Shown: positions 25,860 through 35,773, counted from the stretch's first letter. The stretch: DNA of 64,000 nucleotides from Siphonodentalium dalli (GCA_032622095.1 CP136061.1:248569582-248633581), one strand, 5' to 3'. The notes: generated by a model not told the origin, from the sequence alone. Numbers and translations: made by a program.

Positions 25860-27998
25860 ATGGGCAAAATGAGCACAGAGAGGACATACACTGGTCGATT
25901 CAGATTCAGTAATAAAGTTGGTTTTAAACCTGGACATCAGTTAAGTTCTAAACAGGACAATTCACCAGCTACACAATTAAAGAGAAAATGTTCCAAAATA
26001 ATTAACCCTTTGACTGCCAATGGTGGTGAAAACATAACAACCAACACAATGAACACACCAGACAGAGGAATCATGACAAGATCCAGATGCTGTCAACCCA
26101 AGAATCGAGATCAATTTAGTTCCCCATTAGGAAAACAAAGGTATGTGTCATGTGTCTATACAGCTATATTTTAATATAGATGCACTACTTAAAACCTGGC
26201 TATGGTTCAAACAGCCCATTGACTGTAAACAGAACATATAAGCATGTATCCTTGAATTGAATAACAGTTACATGCTAGGGGTTAAATGATTCCACTATAA
26301 CTTTTAAGAGGTGCTAAAATATGCATCGGATATAATGATCAAAGAAATTGGTCTGAGAATTGTTATTTAACCCTTCTCCACCAATATGAAGGGGCATAAT
26401 TTCCCAATAAAGTATTTGGCAGTGTGAGGGTTAAACATCAGACCTGTAGTGGTGCTAGGGGCTTCATTTATTGAAAATACAGCCCCTTACAACACATCCT
26501 ATATTTTAAATGGTTACAGGAAAAATTAAATAAGGCGGGTTTTACATTAATCACACAAGCCGGGGGGGGGGGGGTGTATTTGCAGGTAAAAAAATATACT
26601 GCGTGAGATTGATCAAATTTTGTTAGATTTCAATGTCTTAAAGAGGTCCATTTTGCCCTTTTCAGGTATGGGTCGCAACGAATACCTCTATCTACATGGG
26701 AAAGGGAGAGCGACTCATATCGTACAGTTCATGTACGCCTAAATGCTGCGATGTGGAATACTGCATTTAAAGAACATCATGCCTCGCATCCAATTTGTGA
26801 AGGGTTCCTCCATTGGGATATGAATTCCGAGGAAGCGAGAGGAGTCGGGTGTCGACACAAAATGGTGTGTGATAAATGCAAATACAAATCAAGTATGTTC
26901 ACCTTGTTCGAGGAGGTCCCGACTAAGAGACCAGGTCGACGTAGCGGAAAGCCAAATCTTGGGTTAGCAATAGGTCTTAGTAAAACACCAATAGCAGCAC
27001 ACAGCTTCCGTCGCATTTGTCTCAGCTCTAATATCCCAGCACCGTCTGCTCATGGCCTGCAGAAAACATCAAATAAGGTTCTCGTAAAGATTGTGGAAGA
27101 AAATAAGGCAGATATGGTGAAACGACGTTCACGTCTTATATCGAATCAAAGGCATATGGGCAAAATGAACCCACATGTTATCGATGTTCAAGGCGATGCC
27201 ATGTACAATAACAGTATTTATTCCGGTGTGGGGAAAAATCCCTTCCAACCTGCGACTCAATCAATTTATACTGTGGCAGAGAATGTGACAAAAGACCATG
27301 ACATTATTGGACTCGCTATCCATAACAAGTTGTGTTCGAAAGGACATCATCTCAAAGCAGCACCGAATCATGAGTGTTTCAAAGGCGACTGCTATGCTAC
27401 GATACCTTTCGAACACAACATTGGTGACGAAAAGGCTCTCGCGAAAGAGGTTCTCACTAATCTTAAAGATACAAGTGGAATTCAGGTTGAGAACATTACC
27501 ACAGATCCTGACTGTGCGAGTTACTTGGCGGCTCAGGAACTATTTGAAGATGACGTGACTAATGTTCAACCTTTTCATCAATTAGACACGACCCATGTTT
27601 CCCGAAATCATCGGAAATTTGTAAAAAATCACAAATATCTCATTTTCGAGGAATTTTTTGGGCGTGCACACTCAATGGTGCACTCGGTTAATTGTGGAAC
27701 AGCGAATTCTATAAGGGACTTATGTGAACATGTTGGTTGTCCCATTACCAGCGGGAGTAAAGTCGATCGGTCTCTTAACAGCTATCAGAAGGCAGAAAAT
27801 AACCGAAAGAAGCGAAAGAAGAAGTTAACTGTTAAAAAGATAAGAGTAAACAGGAGAGAAACGCTGTACAAACTTCACGCAGAACATCAGGAGGAGCGAT
27901 TGTATGAAAAGAATAAGCTTTTGCCTCAAAATAAAGAGAAAATAGAACATGGCTATAGCAAATTCCATGAGGGGCGAAGGGTTAACAGGAAAAAATGA
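25860..27998 (+). CDS. Mutator-like (MULE-type) DDE transposase, two exons, intact (unit 4)
   Basis: Join 25860-26140 with 26666-27998, 537 codons. The ATG has a good context (ACAAAATGG). Donor AAAG|GTATGT and acceptor CCCTTTTCAG|G join a split AG|G codon in phase, and exon 2 is open in that frame through 28 codons before its first ATG. The N-terminus is short and basic (RTYTGRFRFSNKVGFKPGH). A WNTAF-EHH segment, a C-x5-C-x2-C knuckle (about residues 156-165) and a PAPS-x-GLQK block follow. Then comes DVQGDAMYNN with Asp 267/271, a Cys/His-rich insert (317-336), TTDPD with Asp 374/376, a DTTH motif (401-404) and a basic tail (about 473-493) that may be a nuclear signal. This order matches Mutator-like transposase proteins common in aquatic invertebrates (recalled, not searched). 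It is expected to cut DNA at element ends. The catalytic Glu is not assigned with confidence. Confidence 0.8.
26367..26434. repeat. TTAA-bounded 68-bp inverted-end segment in the transposase intron
   Basis: The intron contains TTAACCCTTCTCC ... GTGTGAGGGTTAA, a short segment with CCCT/AGGG ends inside TTAA. It occurs in all five units. It resembles a tiny piggyBac-type MITE, but the inverted match is short, so chance is possible. A G-run of variable length (about 10-13 G between units) lies further on in the same intron, near 26563. Confidence 0.35.
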
Positions 27999-28040
27999 AC
28001 ACAAATATATGTATATATATTATATGCACCTCTTGGAAAC

Positions 28041-28429
28041 TTATATAATGCATTCTGGTGAACACCCTAAACATTGTTCCAAGCTTCGGCATCTAATTCG
28101 TTGCTGGTTATGGAGATGGCTTTCAAATATCAAGTGCGCTATATTGATACAGGCCCTCTCTCCACACAAGTGACTACACTCGAGACTCTCCGGGCCACCA
28201 TATACAGGAACTTGGTCCATTGACAACCGATTCTGGATCATATAATTCAAGCGGTGTGTTGGCTGTGTAGCTGAATCATGTTCTCTTTTCCATATTTCTG
28301 GCCAAGTCACTCTCATCTTCCCATATCCATCACTATCTTTGCTACCTTTCCATAAATGACACCCCCACCCCCCTGAATTTCGGTTTTCTCATAAAGCCTG
28401 CGATTATACTCATAGTAGAAATACTCCAT
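28041..28429 (-). CDS. His-Me finger (HNH-type) endonuclease, split over two frames (unit 4)
   Basis: Read on the - strand. ATG at 28429-28427 (AAAATGG context) opens MEYFYYEYNRRLYEKTEIQ and then enters a G-run (CAGGGGGGTGGGGGTGT). The nuclease region lies in the -1 frame: CHLWKGSKDSDGYGK, then from the internal Met at 28316 a 91-residue stretch to the stop. Counting from that Met: SHLC with His 49, Cys 51, Cys 56, His 61, Asn 70, Cys 76, Cys 82, Cys 85 and Cys 89. I-PpoI has His98, Cys100, Cys105, His110, Asn119 and Cys125, the same spacing, plus a second zinc cluster at nearly the same distance. The I-PpoI Cys41 equivalent would be the Cys of CHLWKG, which lies upstream of the internal Met, so the full fold needs the upstream frame. 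Total length with one -1 shift would be 129 residues. Alternatives are a short upstream exon or simple decay. The product would be a Zn-dependent DNA endonuclease. Confidence 0.75.
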
Positions 28430-28526
28430 TTTATTATTTTAACCTTTATTGAAGTTATCCAATGAACTACAGCTTTAAATTTTGGGAATATAGCATTCTT
28501 GAAATGGACACCATCTGTAGCTATAA

Positions 28527-28975
28527 GTTACACACAACTAATTATTTCCCATAGGCGACAATACTAACGTTTGTATCATTTGTGCTGAAACTGGACCTAT
28601 TTTCACCAAAACCTCATACTGAGCATGAAGTGGGTCTCAAGCCTGATAAATTCATACCATGAAACGGACAGGTTTCGGTATTTTTTCCCATTCAAATTTC
28701 ACCGCTTCCCTGACTACCGAAGGTTCGCAGTAAATTCACAGCTATAAAAAACACACTACCACAAATTTCTACTTGTGGTCAAATGGACACAATATTCAGC
28801 AGGCCCCCAAACACCATGCATTTTTTTGTACAGCAGCTTAATTCTATTATTTATTTATGTATTTATATTGTCAACATAATGCACCAATCAGTGGCCATGG
28901 GATGATTTTTATCTGATTCTAGTTTCCCTACACAATTTCAGGAAGCATAACTCTATTGAATTAGTTGTGTGTAAC
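28527..28975 (+). mobile_element. TIR element E, copy 5
   Basis: A 449-bp copy with TATA on both sides and the same termini as the other array copies. Confidence 0.85.
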
Positions 28976-29897
28976 CTATAGCTCACTGAAGAGCAAGAGA
29001 AATCAACCCAATTTTTTACTGATGTTTTGCTATGAACATTTCCTTCTTATTAAAATATATATCAATTTTCATCCATCAATCTGTGTTGAATTATTTACAA
29101 TGAAGTGACATACCCGTATTCAAAATAAACCAGGGTTGAATCGTCTTATCCCAGACATGATGCGTTCAAATTATTCAGCGTCTCTAGCTACTAAGGGGAC
29201 AGGAAACTCAATAGTCCATTATTTCAGGTCAACTGATATATGTTTATGTGAATTACATGTTAATACAAGTTGGGAAGTCAACATTAACCCTATTGCAGCC
29301 ATAAATGTTAACCCTTTGGTTTTTGAAGAATATTAACACAAAAACATTTTGTAAATTTTGCATATAACTGTCATTTATGTATATAATCTGAACAGCATCA
29401 TTGGAAAAAGATCAGTTATATAGGCATATGTATACGCATAATTATCACAATGAGGAATCCAACCTTTCCGGTATGAGCATTCGTTAACCATTGACCACCA
29501 ATTCCAGAAAATGGATAATTCAGCTGAGGCTGCCTCAGTAAAGAGGTGAATTCAGTTCAGTGTGTCACTTTAAAACTCTGAGACTCAATAGTTTCTGTTG
29601 CAGCACATCTTCACCTGCAAAGTTACAATGAAAACCAATGGTTTATCTATACACAGAATCTGATAATTTGATAAGTTTTGTTTGACACTTAAAATTTATT
29701 GGGAAATTTGGCAGTAGGCACAGAGTTAATATAAACAATTCTATTAATTGTGCCCAGAACTAACATTTGATTCCAACACACACACAAAGCATTTCGTATA
29801 CCCTCAGAACCTAGTTACCTTTAGTTGATATAAAGTTCATACATTTCATGGAAAAAGGTTGGATTTCTTACTATGTGATTCATCATTTCTGGACAAA

Positions 29898-32033
29898 ATG
29901 GGCAAAATGAGCACAGAGAGGACATACACTGGTCGATTCAGATTCAGTAATAAAGTTGGTTTTAAACCTGGACATCAGTTAAGTTCTAAACAGGACAATT
30001 CACCAGCTACACAATTAAAGAGAAAATGTTCCAAAATAATTAACCCTTTGACTGCCAATGGTGGTGAAAACATAACAACCAACACAATGAACACACCAGA
30101 CAGAGGAATCATGACAAGATCCAGATGCTGTCAACCCAAGAATCGAGATCAATTTAGTTCCCCATTAGGAAAACAAAGGTATGTGTCATGTGTCTATACA
30201 GCTATATTTTAATATAGATGCACTACTTAAAACCTGGCTATGGTTCAAACAGCCCATTGACTGTAAACAGAACATATAAGCATGTATCCTTGAATTGAAT
30301 AACAGTTACATGCTAGGGGTTAAATGATTCCACTATAACTTTTAAGAGGTGCTAAAATATGCATCGGATATAATGATCAAAGAAATTGGTCTGAGAATTG
30401 TTATTTAACCCTTCTCCACCAATATGAAGGGGCATAATTTCCCAATAAAGTATTTGGCAGTGTGAGGGTTAAACATCAGACCTGTAGTGGTGCTAGGGGC
30501 TTCATTTATTGAAAATACAGCCCCTTACAACACATCCTATATTTTAAATGGTTACAGGAAAATTAAATAAGGCGGGTTTTACATTAATCACACAAGCCGG
30601 GGGGGGGGGTGTATTTGCAGGTAAAAAAATATACTGCGTGAGATTGATCAAATTTTGTTAGATTTCAATGTCTTAAAGAGGTCCATTTTGCCCTTTTCAG
30701 GTATGGGTCGCAACGAATACCTCTATCTACATGGGAAAGGGAGAGCGACTCATATCGTACAGTTCATGTACGCCTAAATGCTGCGATGTGGAATACTGCA
30801 TTTAAAGAACATCATGCCTCGCATCCAATTTGTGAAGGGTTCCTCCATTGGGATATGAATTCCGAGGAAGCGAGAGGAGTCGGGTGTCGACACAAAATGG
30901 TGTGTGATAAATGCAAATACAAATCAAGTATGTTCACCTTGTTCGAGGAGGTCCCGACTAAGAGACCAGGTCGACGTAGCGGAAAGCCAAATCTTGGGTT
31001 AGCAATAGGTCTTAGTAAAACACCAATAGCAGCACACAGCTTCCGTCGCATTTGTCTCAGCTCTAATATCCCAGCACCGTCTGCTCATGGCCTGCAGAAA
31101 ACATCAAATAAGGTTCTCGTAAAGATTGTGGAAGAAAATAAGGCAGATATGGTGAAACGACGTTCACGTCTTATATCGAATCAAAGGCATATGGGCAAAA
31201 TGAACCCACATGTTATCGATGTTCAAGGCGATGCCATGTACAATAACAGTATTTATTCCGGTGTGGGGAAAAATCCCTTCCAACCTGCGACTCAATCAAT
31301 TTATACTGTGGCAGAGAATGTGACAAAAGACCATGACATTATTGGACTCGCTATCCATAACAAGTTGTGTTCGAAAGGACATCATCTCAAAGCAGCACCG
31401 AATCATGAGTGTTTCAAAGGCGACTGCTATGCTACGATACCTTTCGAACACAACATTGGTGACGAAAAGGCTCTCGCGAAAGAGGTTCTCACTAATCTTA
31501 AAGATACAAGTGGAATTCAGGTTGAGAACATTACCACAGATCCTGACTGTGCGAGTTACTTGGCGGCTCAGGAACTATTTGAAGATGACGTGACTAATGT
31601 TCAACCTTTTCATCAATTAGACACGACCCATGTTTCCCGAAATCATCGGAAATTTGTAAAAAATCACAAATATCTCATTTTCGAGGAATTTTTTGGGCGT
31701 GCACACTCAATGGTGCACTCGGTTAATTGTGGAACAGCGAATTCTATAAGGGACTTATGTGAACATGTTGGTTGTCCCATTACCAGCGGGAGTAAAGTCG
31801 ATCGGTCTCTTAACAGCTATCAGAAGGCAGAAAATAACCGAAAGAAGCGAAAGAAGAAGTTAACTGTTAAAAAGATAAGAGTAAACAGGAGAGAAACGCT
31901 GTACAAACTTCACGCAGAACATCAGGAGGAGCGATTGTATGAACAGAATAAGCTTTTGCCTCAAAATAAAGAGAAAATAGAACATGGCTATAGCAAATTC
32001 CATGAGGGGCGAAGGGTTAACAGGAAAAAATGA
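29898..32033 (+). CDS. Mutator-like (MULE-type) DDE transposase, two exons, intact (unit 5)
   Basis: Join 29898-30178 with 30701-32033, again 537 codons. Splice sites and phase are identical to unit 4, and the DVQGD, TTDPD and DTTH motifs are all present. The visible protein difference is YEQNK for YEKNK near the C-terminus. Two neighbouring units with full-length open genes, beside three broken ones, suggest either very recent duplication or retained selection in this part of the array. Confidence 0.8.
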
Positions 32034-32075
32034 ACACAAATATATGTATATATATTATATGCACCTCTTGGAAAC

Positions 32076-32464
32076 TTATATAATGCATTCTGGTGAACAC
32101 CCTAAACATTGTTCCAAGCTTCGGCATCTAATTCGTTGCTGGTTATGGAGATGGCTTTCAAATATCAAGTGCGCTATATTGATACAGGCCCTCTCTCCAC
32201 ACAAGTGACTACACTCGAGACTCTCCGGGCCACCATATACAGGAACTTGGTCCATTGACAACCGATTCTGGATCATATAATTCAAGCGGTGTGTTGGCTG
32301 TGTAGCTGAATCATGTTCTCTTTTCCATATTTCTGGCCAAGTCACTCTCATCTTCCCATATCCATCACTATCTTTGCTACCTTTCCATAAATGACACCCC
32401 CACCCCCCTGAATTTCGGTTTTCTCATAAAGCCTGCGATTATACTCATAGTAGAAATACTCCAT
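32076..32464 (-). CDS. His-Me finger (HNH) endonuclease, unit 5, split over two frames
   Basis: Same as the unit 4 gene. ATG at 32464-32462, conserved G-run, nuclease frame ending at 32076, with all predicted zinc ligands and the catalytic His and Asn present. Only the final E (32562-33010) lies upstream of it before unique sequence begins. Confidence 0.7.
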
Positions 32465-32561
32465 TTTATTATTTTAACCTTTATTGAAGTTATCCAATGA
32501 ACTACAGCTTTAAATTTTGGGAATATAGCATTCTTGAAATGGACACCATCTGTAGCTATAA

Positions 32562-33010
32562 GTTACACACAACTAATTATTTCCCATAGGCGACAATACT
32601 AACGTTTGTATCATTTGTGCTGAAACTGGACCTATTTTCACCAAAACCTCATACTGAGCATGAAGTGGGTCTCAAGCCTGATAAATTCATACCATGAAAC
32701 GGACAGGTTTCGGTATTTTTTCCCATTCAAATTTCACCGCTTCCCTGACTACCGAAGGTTCGCAGTAAATTCACAGCTATAAAAAACACACTACCACAAA
32801 TTTCTACTTGTGGTCAAATGGACACAATATTCAGCAGGCCCCCAAACACCATGCATTTTTTTGTACAGCAGCTTAATTCTATTATTTATTTATGTATTTA
32901 TATTGTCAACATAATGCACCAATCAGTGGCCATGGGATGATTTTTATCTGATTCTAGTTTCCCTACACAATTTCAGGAAGCATAACTCTATTGAATTAGT
33001 TGTGTGTAAC
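32562..33010 (+). mobile_element. TIR element E, copy 6 (array right edge)
   Basis: A 449-bp copy preceded by TATA of body B and followed by C then TTCA (33012-33015). That TTCA matches the TTCA before copy 1. The left side of this copy therefore belongs to the amplified unit, whereas its right flank matches the left flank of the array. Confidence 0.85.
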
Positions 33011-33093
33011 CTTCAAGTTCAGGCGATGGGCGACAAATACTCACCGCAATGTGCAAGGTTGGGTTGCCCCTCTTGATTCATAGCTCGCTTTAG

Positions 33094-33544
33094 GTTACAA
33101 GCAACTAATTATATAGAGTTACGCTTCTTGAATTTGTGTAGGGAAACTTGAGTCAGCATAAAAAAAAATATCTGGCTGCTGATTGGTTGATTATCATTGA
33201 GGGAAATATCCCTAAGCGGGAACATAAAATCATAGCCTACGTAAATATGGCGATCATGCATGATTGGATGTCCAGGAAGAGTCTGGTGGGGTCCCGATGT
33301 CATGGAAGGGGTATGGGTATTTTTATGCCTCTGATATTTGTGCAGTAAATGGGGTAGTAGTGGAAATGCAAGATTATCGTTTGAAAACAATACTGAAAAG
33401 GGCGCGTTTGCCGTCACAGACTGGTGCAGCGGATGGCATTCTAAGGGAAAATTGACCACTTGAAGTTCAAATAGGCATAACCCATGGCCGGCGGGACTTC
33501 TAGTTAACACTGTCACCTATGTGAAATAATTAGGTGTTTGTAAC
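33094..33544 (-). mobile_element. Solo diverged relative of E, inverted
   Basis: A 451-bp element with termini GTTACAAGCAACTAATTAT and ATAATTAGGTGTTTGTAAC. With the outer bases it reads GGTTAC...GTAACC between direct TTTA repeats (33089-33092 and 33546-33549). In reverse orientation its end TTTCCCTACACAAATTCAAG matches the corresponding E segment TTTCCCTACACAATTTCAGG, and the opposite end (CATAGGTGACAGTGTTAAC) matches CATAGGCGACAATACTAAC. The interior is more diverged but similar in length. This shows that E is an independent mobile family and not merely part of the tandem unit. Short open frames inside it are not supported. Confidence 0.85.
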
Positions 33545-33549
33545 CTTTA

Positions 33550-34283
33550 AACTACGACGTGTAACATGTAAAGCATATAGAGCGACCCCAGTATGGTGTT
33601 AAAGGTACGGATGGGCTTCGATACAGGTTAAAATTTAAAAATAACAGTTGCAAAATTATTAAAATTCCTCAAGAATATACTAACAGTATAGTATATAATG
33701 AAAGTATGAATGCTCTATTATCCACATAACACACTTTGTATGTGAGTCGAACGTTTGTATATATGTTTGTATATTTGAAGCTATCCATGAGAGAATACAG
33801 CATGAAGACTTAATCTGCGTGCGACTGGGTATTTGGGCATCACTTTCACCACGTCCTAATTGTCTCACACAGGGGATACATATATCTGGCTCCTACTTTC
33901 TCGACGTGGGTGTGCACACTGTCCACAGTGCCCTTTATGCAAAAAATAGCCATATAGTGCCAATGCACGTTTGGTCCAACTTAAAGGACTCGGTGGCAAA
34001 TAGAGTTGTCGTTCCAATGGCTTGTGTCTGTCTCCCATTGTAGGTATCCTCCTAATCCGCATTTGTAAATACATGTATGTATATATGTTTTGCATGTATA
34101 TACTTCTAGTCCAGTGAGGCGAAATAAGTTGTTCGGAACGACATGACAAGCGCATGCAGTCGTGTCTGGATTCGGGCCCGCAAGGACGAATGAAGTTTTG
34201 ACGAAATGGTTTTCAATAAACGGACATGGGTCGTTCGAACCCCAAAATTATGTATACACAATTTGGTAAGAGGTATCTCAAAC
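33550..34283. other. No gene seen
   Basis: AT-rich sequence without a recognised gene or clear repeat. Overlapping short open frames on both strands lack domains. A phrase starting AAACGGACATG (about 34216) is related to one near 51138. Confidence 0.5.
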
Positions 34284-34386
34284 CATACAGTTAATGCCCA
34301 AAATAATCTCAGAGAGCTTTCCGTGAATGGCAACAAGCCATATTTCCGACTAAATCCTGAAAAATTACCCATAATTCTGCTGTGAT
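34284..34386. mobile_element. Half copy of the TA-type palindromic MITE
   Basis: Starts at TACAGTTAATGCCC and includes GAGAGCTTTCCGTGAATGG and AAGCCATATTTCCGACTAAAT, ending near ATAATTCTGCTGTG. These blocks match the right halves of the foldbacks at 41552-41762 and 60393-60565, but the other arm is missing. Confidence 0.6.
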
Positions 34387-34394
34387 CAGAGACG

Positions 34395-35150
34395 TGGCGA
34401 CAGTTGGAAATTTCATACCTGCCAAAAAAGATTAGTTGGAAATTTCACACCAACAATAGGTTGAAAACGTTCTTGTAGTTTTGATTTTCAAACAATTTAT
34501 TGGGGGAAATTAATTGTTTTTGGACCAATATTTGCATATTTTCCTATTTTTTGTCAAAATTTTGGACTGAAATGGTCATCAGTTGGAAATTTTCCAACCT
34601 TTGGGGGGGGGGGGGGGGTGACAGGTTGGAAATTTCCAACACTTGGAAAGCTTGTGTCCTGGTCCCTCCCCCGTGGCCAGTCAAAAACTGCTAGTTAATT
34701 TAAGAAAACAATACTGTCATACATTTGGTCAACATTGTCATTGGCATTGTCATCAGTTGGAAATTTTCCTAAGTGGGGTGTCAGGTTTGAAATTTCCAAC
34801 TCTAGGAAGGCTTGAGGCTAGTCTAGATGCTAAGATTTTGGTCGGCCCGGTGTGTCATTGTCCGTCCCCGTGGCATACACACAACTGCTAATTAGTTTAA
34901 CAAAACAATATTTTACTACATTTTGTCAAACTTGTGGACTGAAATGGTCATCAGTTGGAGAATTTTCCAACCTGAGGGGGGTATGAGATTTTGAAATTTC
35001 CAACACTAGGAAAGCTTCAGTTGAGGCCAGTCTAGATGCTATAGGATTTGAGATTTTCTTGTATAGTTTTCAATTTTTTTTAACACCGGGCCGAACAACC
35101 ATGGTCAGCCCGGTGTGTCCTGGTCTCTCGCCCGTAGCCGTGTGCATTTT
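34395..35150. repeat. Degenerate tandem repeat of about 200-250 bp with GGAAATTTTCC motifs
   Basis: Three units recur, each with TGGTCATCAGTTGGAAATTTTC (or a variant), AGGTT(G/T)GAAATTTCCAAC, GGAAAGCTTG-like blocks and AACTGCTA(G/A)TTA. The motif GTTGGAAATTTTCCAAC is itself palindromic. A run of about 20 G lies near 34603-34618. Non-coding. Sequence from 35151 to 35661 shows no gene. Confidence 0.7.
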
Positions 35151-35661
35151 TCTGGAGTTAGACCACTAGATGTTAGGGTTTATGCAATTTTTCAGGTTAA
35201 AATATCTGAATGTTCTTATACCGGGAATATAGAACCATGGTTTATGAATATATAGGATATTAGGCCTGAGCACTGTGGTGCAAGGGGGTCTGATTCTGAT
35301 TCAAGGGGAGGGGGCATTACTGTACATACGCGGAAGATTTCCGAACAAATTAGTAGCCCACAATACGTGTTTTGTTTCTTATATTTTTCAATAAATTTGA
35401 GGTTGTTTCGATTGTCAGTTCTAATTGTTTAATAAAAGACATATTATGCAATTGTTCGGGTGCGTGAAACTGATAAGTTAGTATACAGACGCTATGCCAA
35501 TTGAAGGAATATAACATTCTACTAACATCGCCGAAAATATGAAGCAAATCGGCAGTACCACTCCATAGAAAACATTCAATTAATATATAAGAATGACGGT
35601 GTGTGCTGTGAATTTTGATTCACTATTTATAAAAGATACTACTTTGAACAAGAATGTTCTC

Positions 35662-35773
35662 TATTTCTGTTTGATTACCATACCGGAGTGTTTCACATCA
35701 CTTTAATCAGCGGTCACGTAAAATTTACACATGCATGTAGACCATCTTTAGCTCTCTTCGCTCTGAAACGTTT
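35662..35773 (+). repeat. Long target-site duplication, 3' side of the LINE
   Basis: About 112 bp (TATTTCTGTTTGATTACC ... CTCTGAAACGTTT) that matches 39954-40060 with a few substitutions and one 5-bp indel. It ends directly at the poly(T) marking the 3' end of the minus-strand LINE. Confidence 0.75.

Larger units (their letters stand above)
24938..28526 (+). repeat. Body B, reference copy (unit 4)
   Basis: Layout from left to right: TATAGCTCACTG; about 0.9 kb of AT-rich sequence with only a short open frame (ending 25298) and no recognised gene; transposase exon 1; a 525-bp intron; exon 2; a 42-bp AT-rich gap; the minus-strand nuclease gene; about 97 bp; then TGTAGCTATA. The first and last bases are joined by TATA, so B reads as continuous across the E insertion. 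That implies that B was circular or already tandem when E-containing units multiplied. No long terminal inverted repeat of B itself is visible. Confidence 0.85.
12374..33015 (+). repeat. Five-unit tandem array (E-B)5-E, with TTCA at each end
   Basis: Units begin (GTTACACACAACTAATT) at 12379, 16415, 20452, 24489, 28527 and, as a terminal partial unit, 32562. Spacing is 4036, 4037, 4037, 4038 and 4035 bp. Each unit is a 449-bp TIR element E followed by a body B of about 3.59 kb (12828-16414, 16864-20451, 20901-24488, 24938-28526 and 28976-32561). The sixth E has no body. Copies differ by scattered substitutions and single-base indels only, so amplification or homogenisation is recent. The outer ends read GGTTACAC...GTGTAACC and sit between direct TTCA repeats (12374-12377 and 33012-33015). 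Unit 1 carries the most private differences, as expected for an edge unit. Copy number could be under- or over-counted in an assembly. Confidence 0.95.

Noticed and set aside
26777-27016. Minus-strand open frame of 79 codons and plus-strand frame of 86 codons (27298-27558) inside transposase exon 2
   Set aside because: They overlap the well-supported transposase frame in other frames and carry no motifs.
27949-28173. Plus-strand 74-codon frame overlapping the transposase end and the nuclease gene
   Set aside because: It is the antisense shadow of the nuclease region and has no motif of its own.
12379-33010. LTR retrotransposon array (E as LTR, B as interior)
   Set aside because: The LTR-int-LTR layout is similar, but E has 17-bp inverted termini without TG...CA ends and a solo relative with 4-bp flanks. 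B lacks gag, protease, RT and integrase, and its gene has an intron.
12379-33010. Array as a pure assembly artefact
   Set aside because: Units differ by indels and substitutions that are specific to one or two units, and the borders coincide with element ends. Exact copy number remains uncertain.
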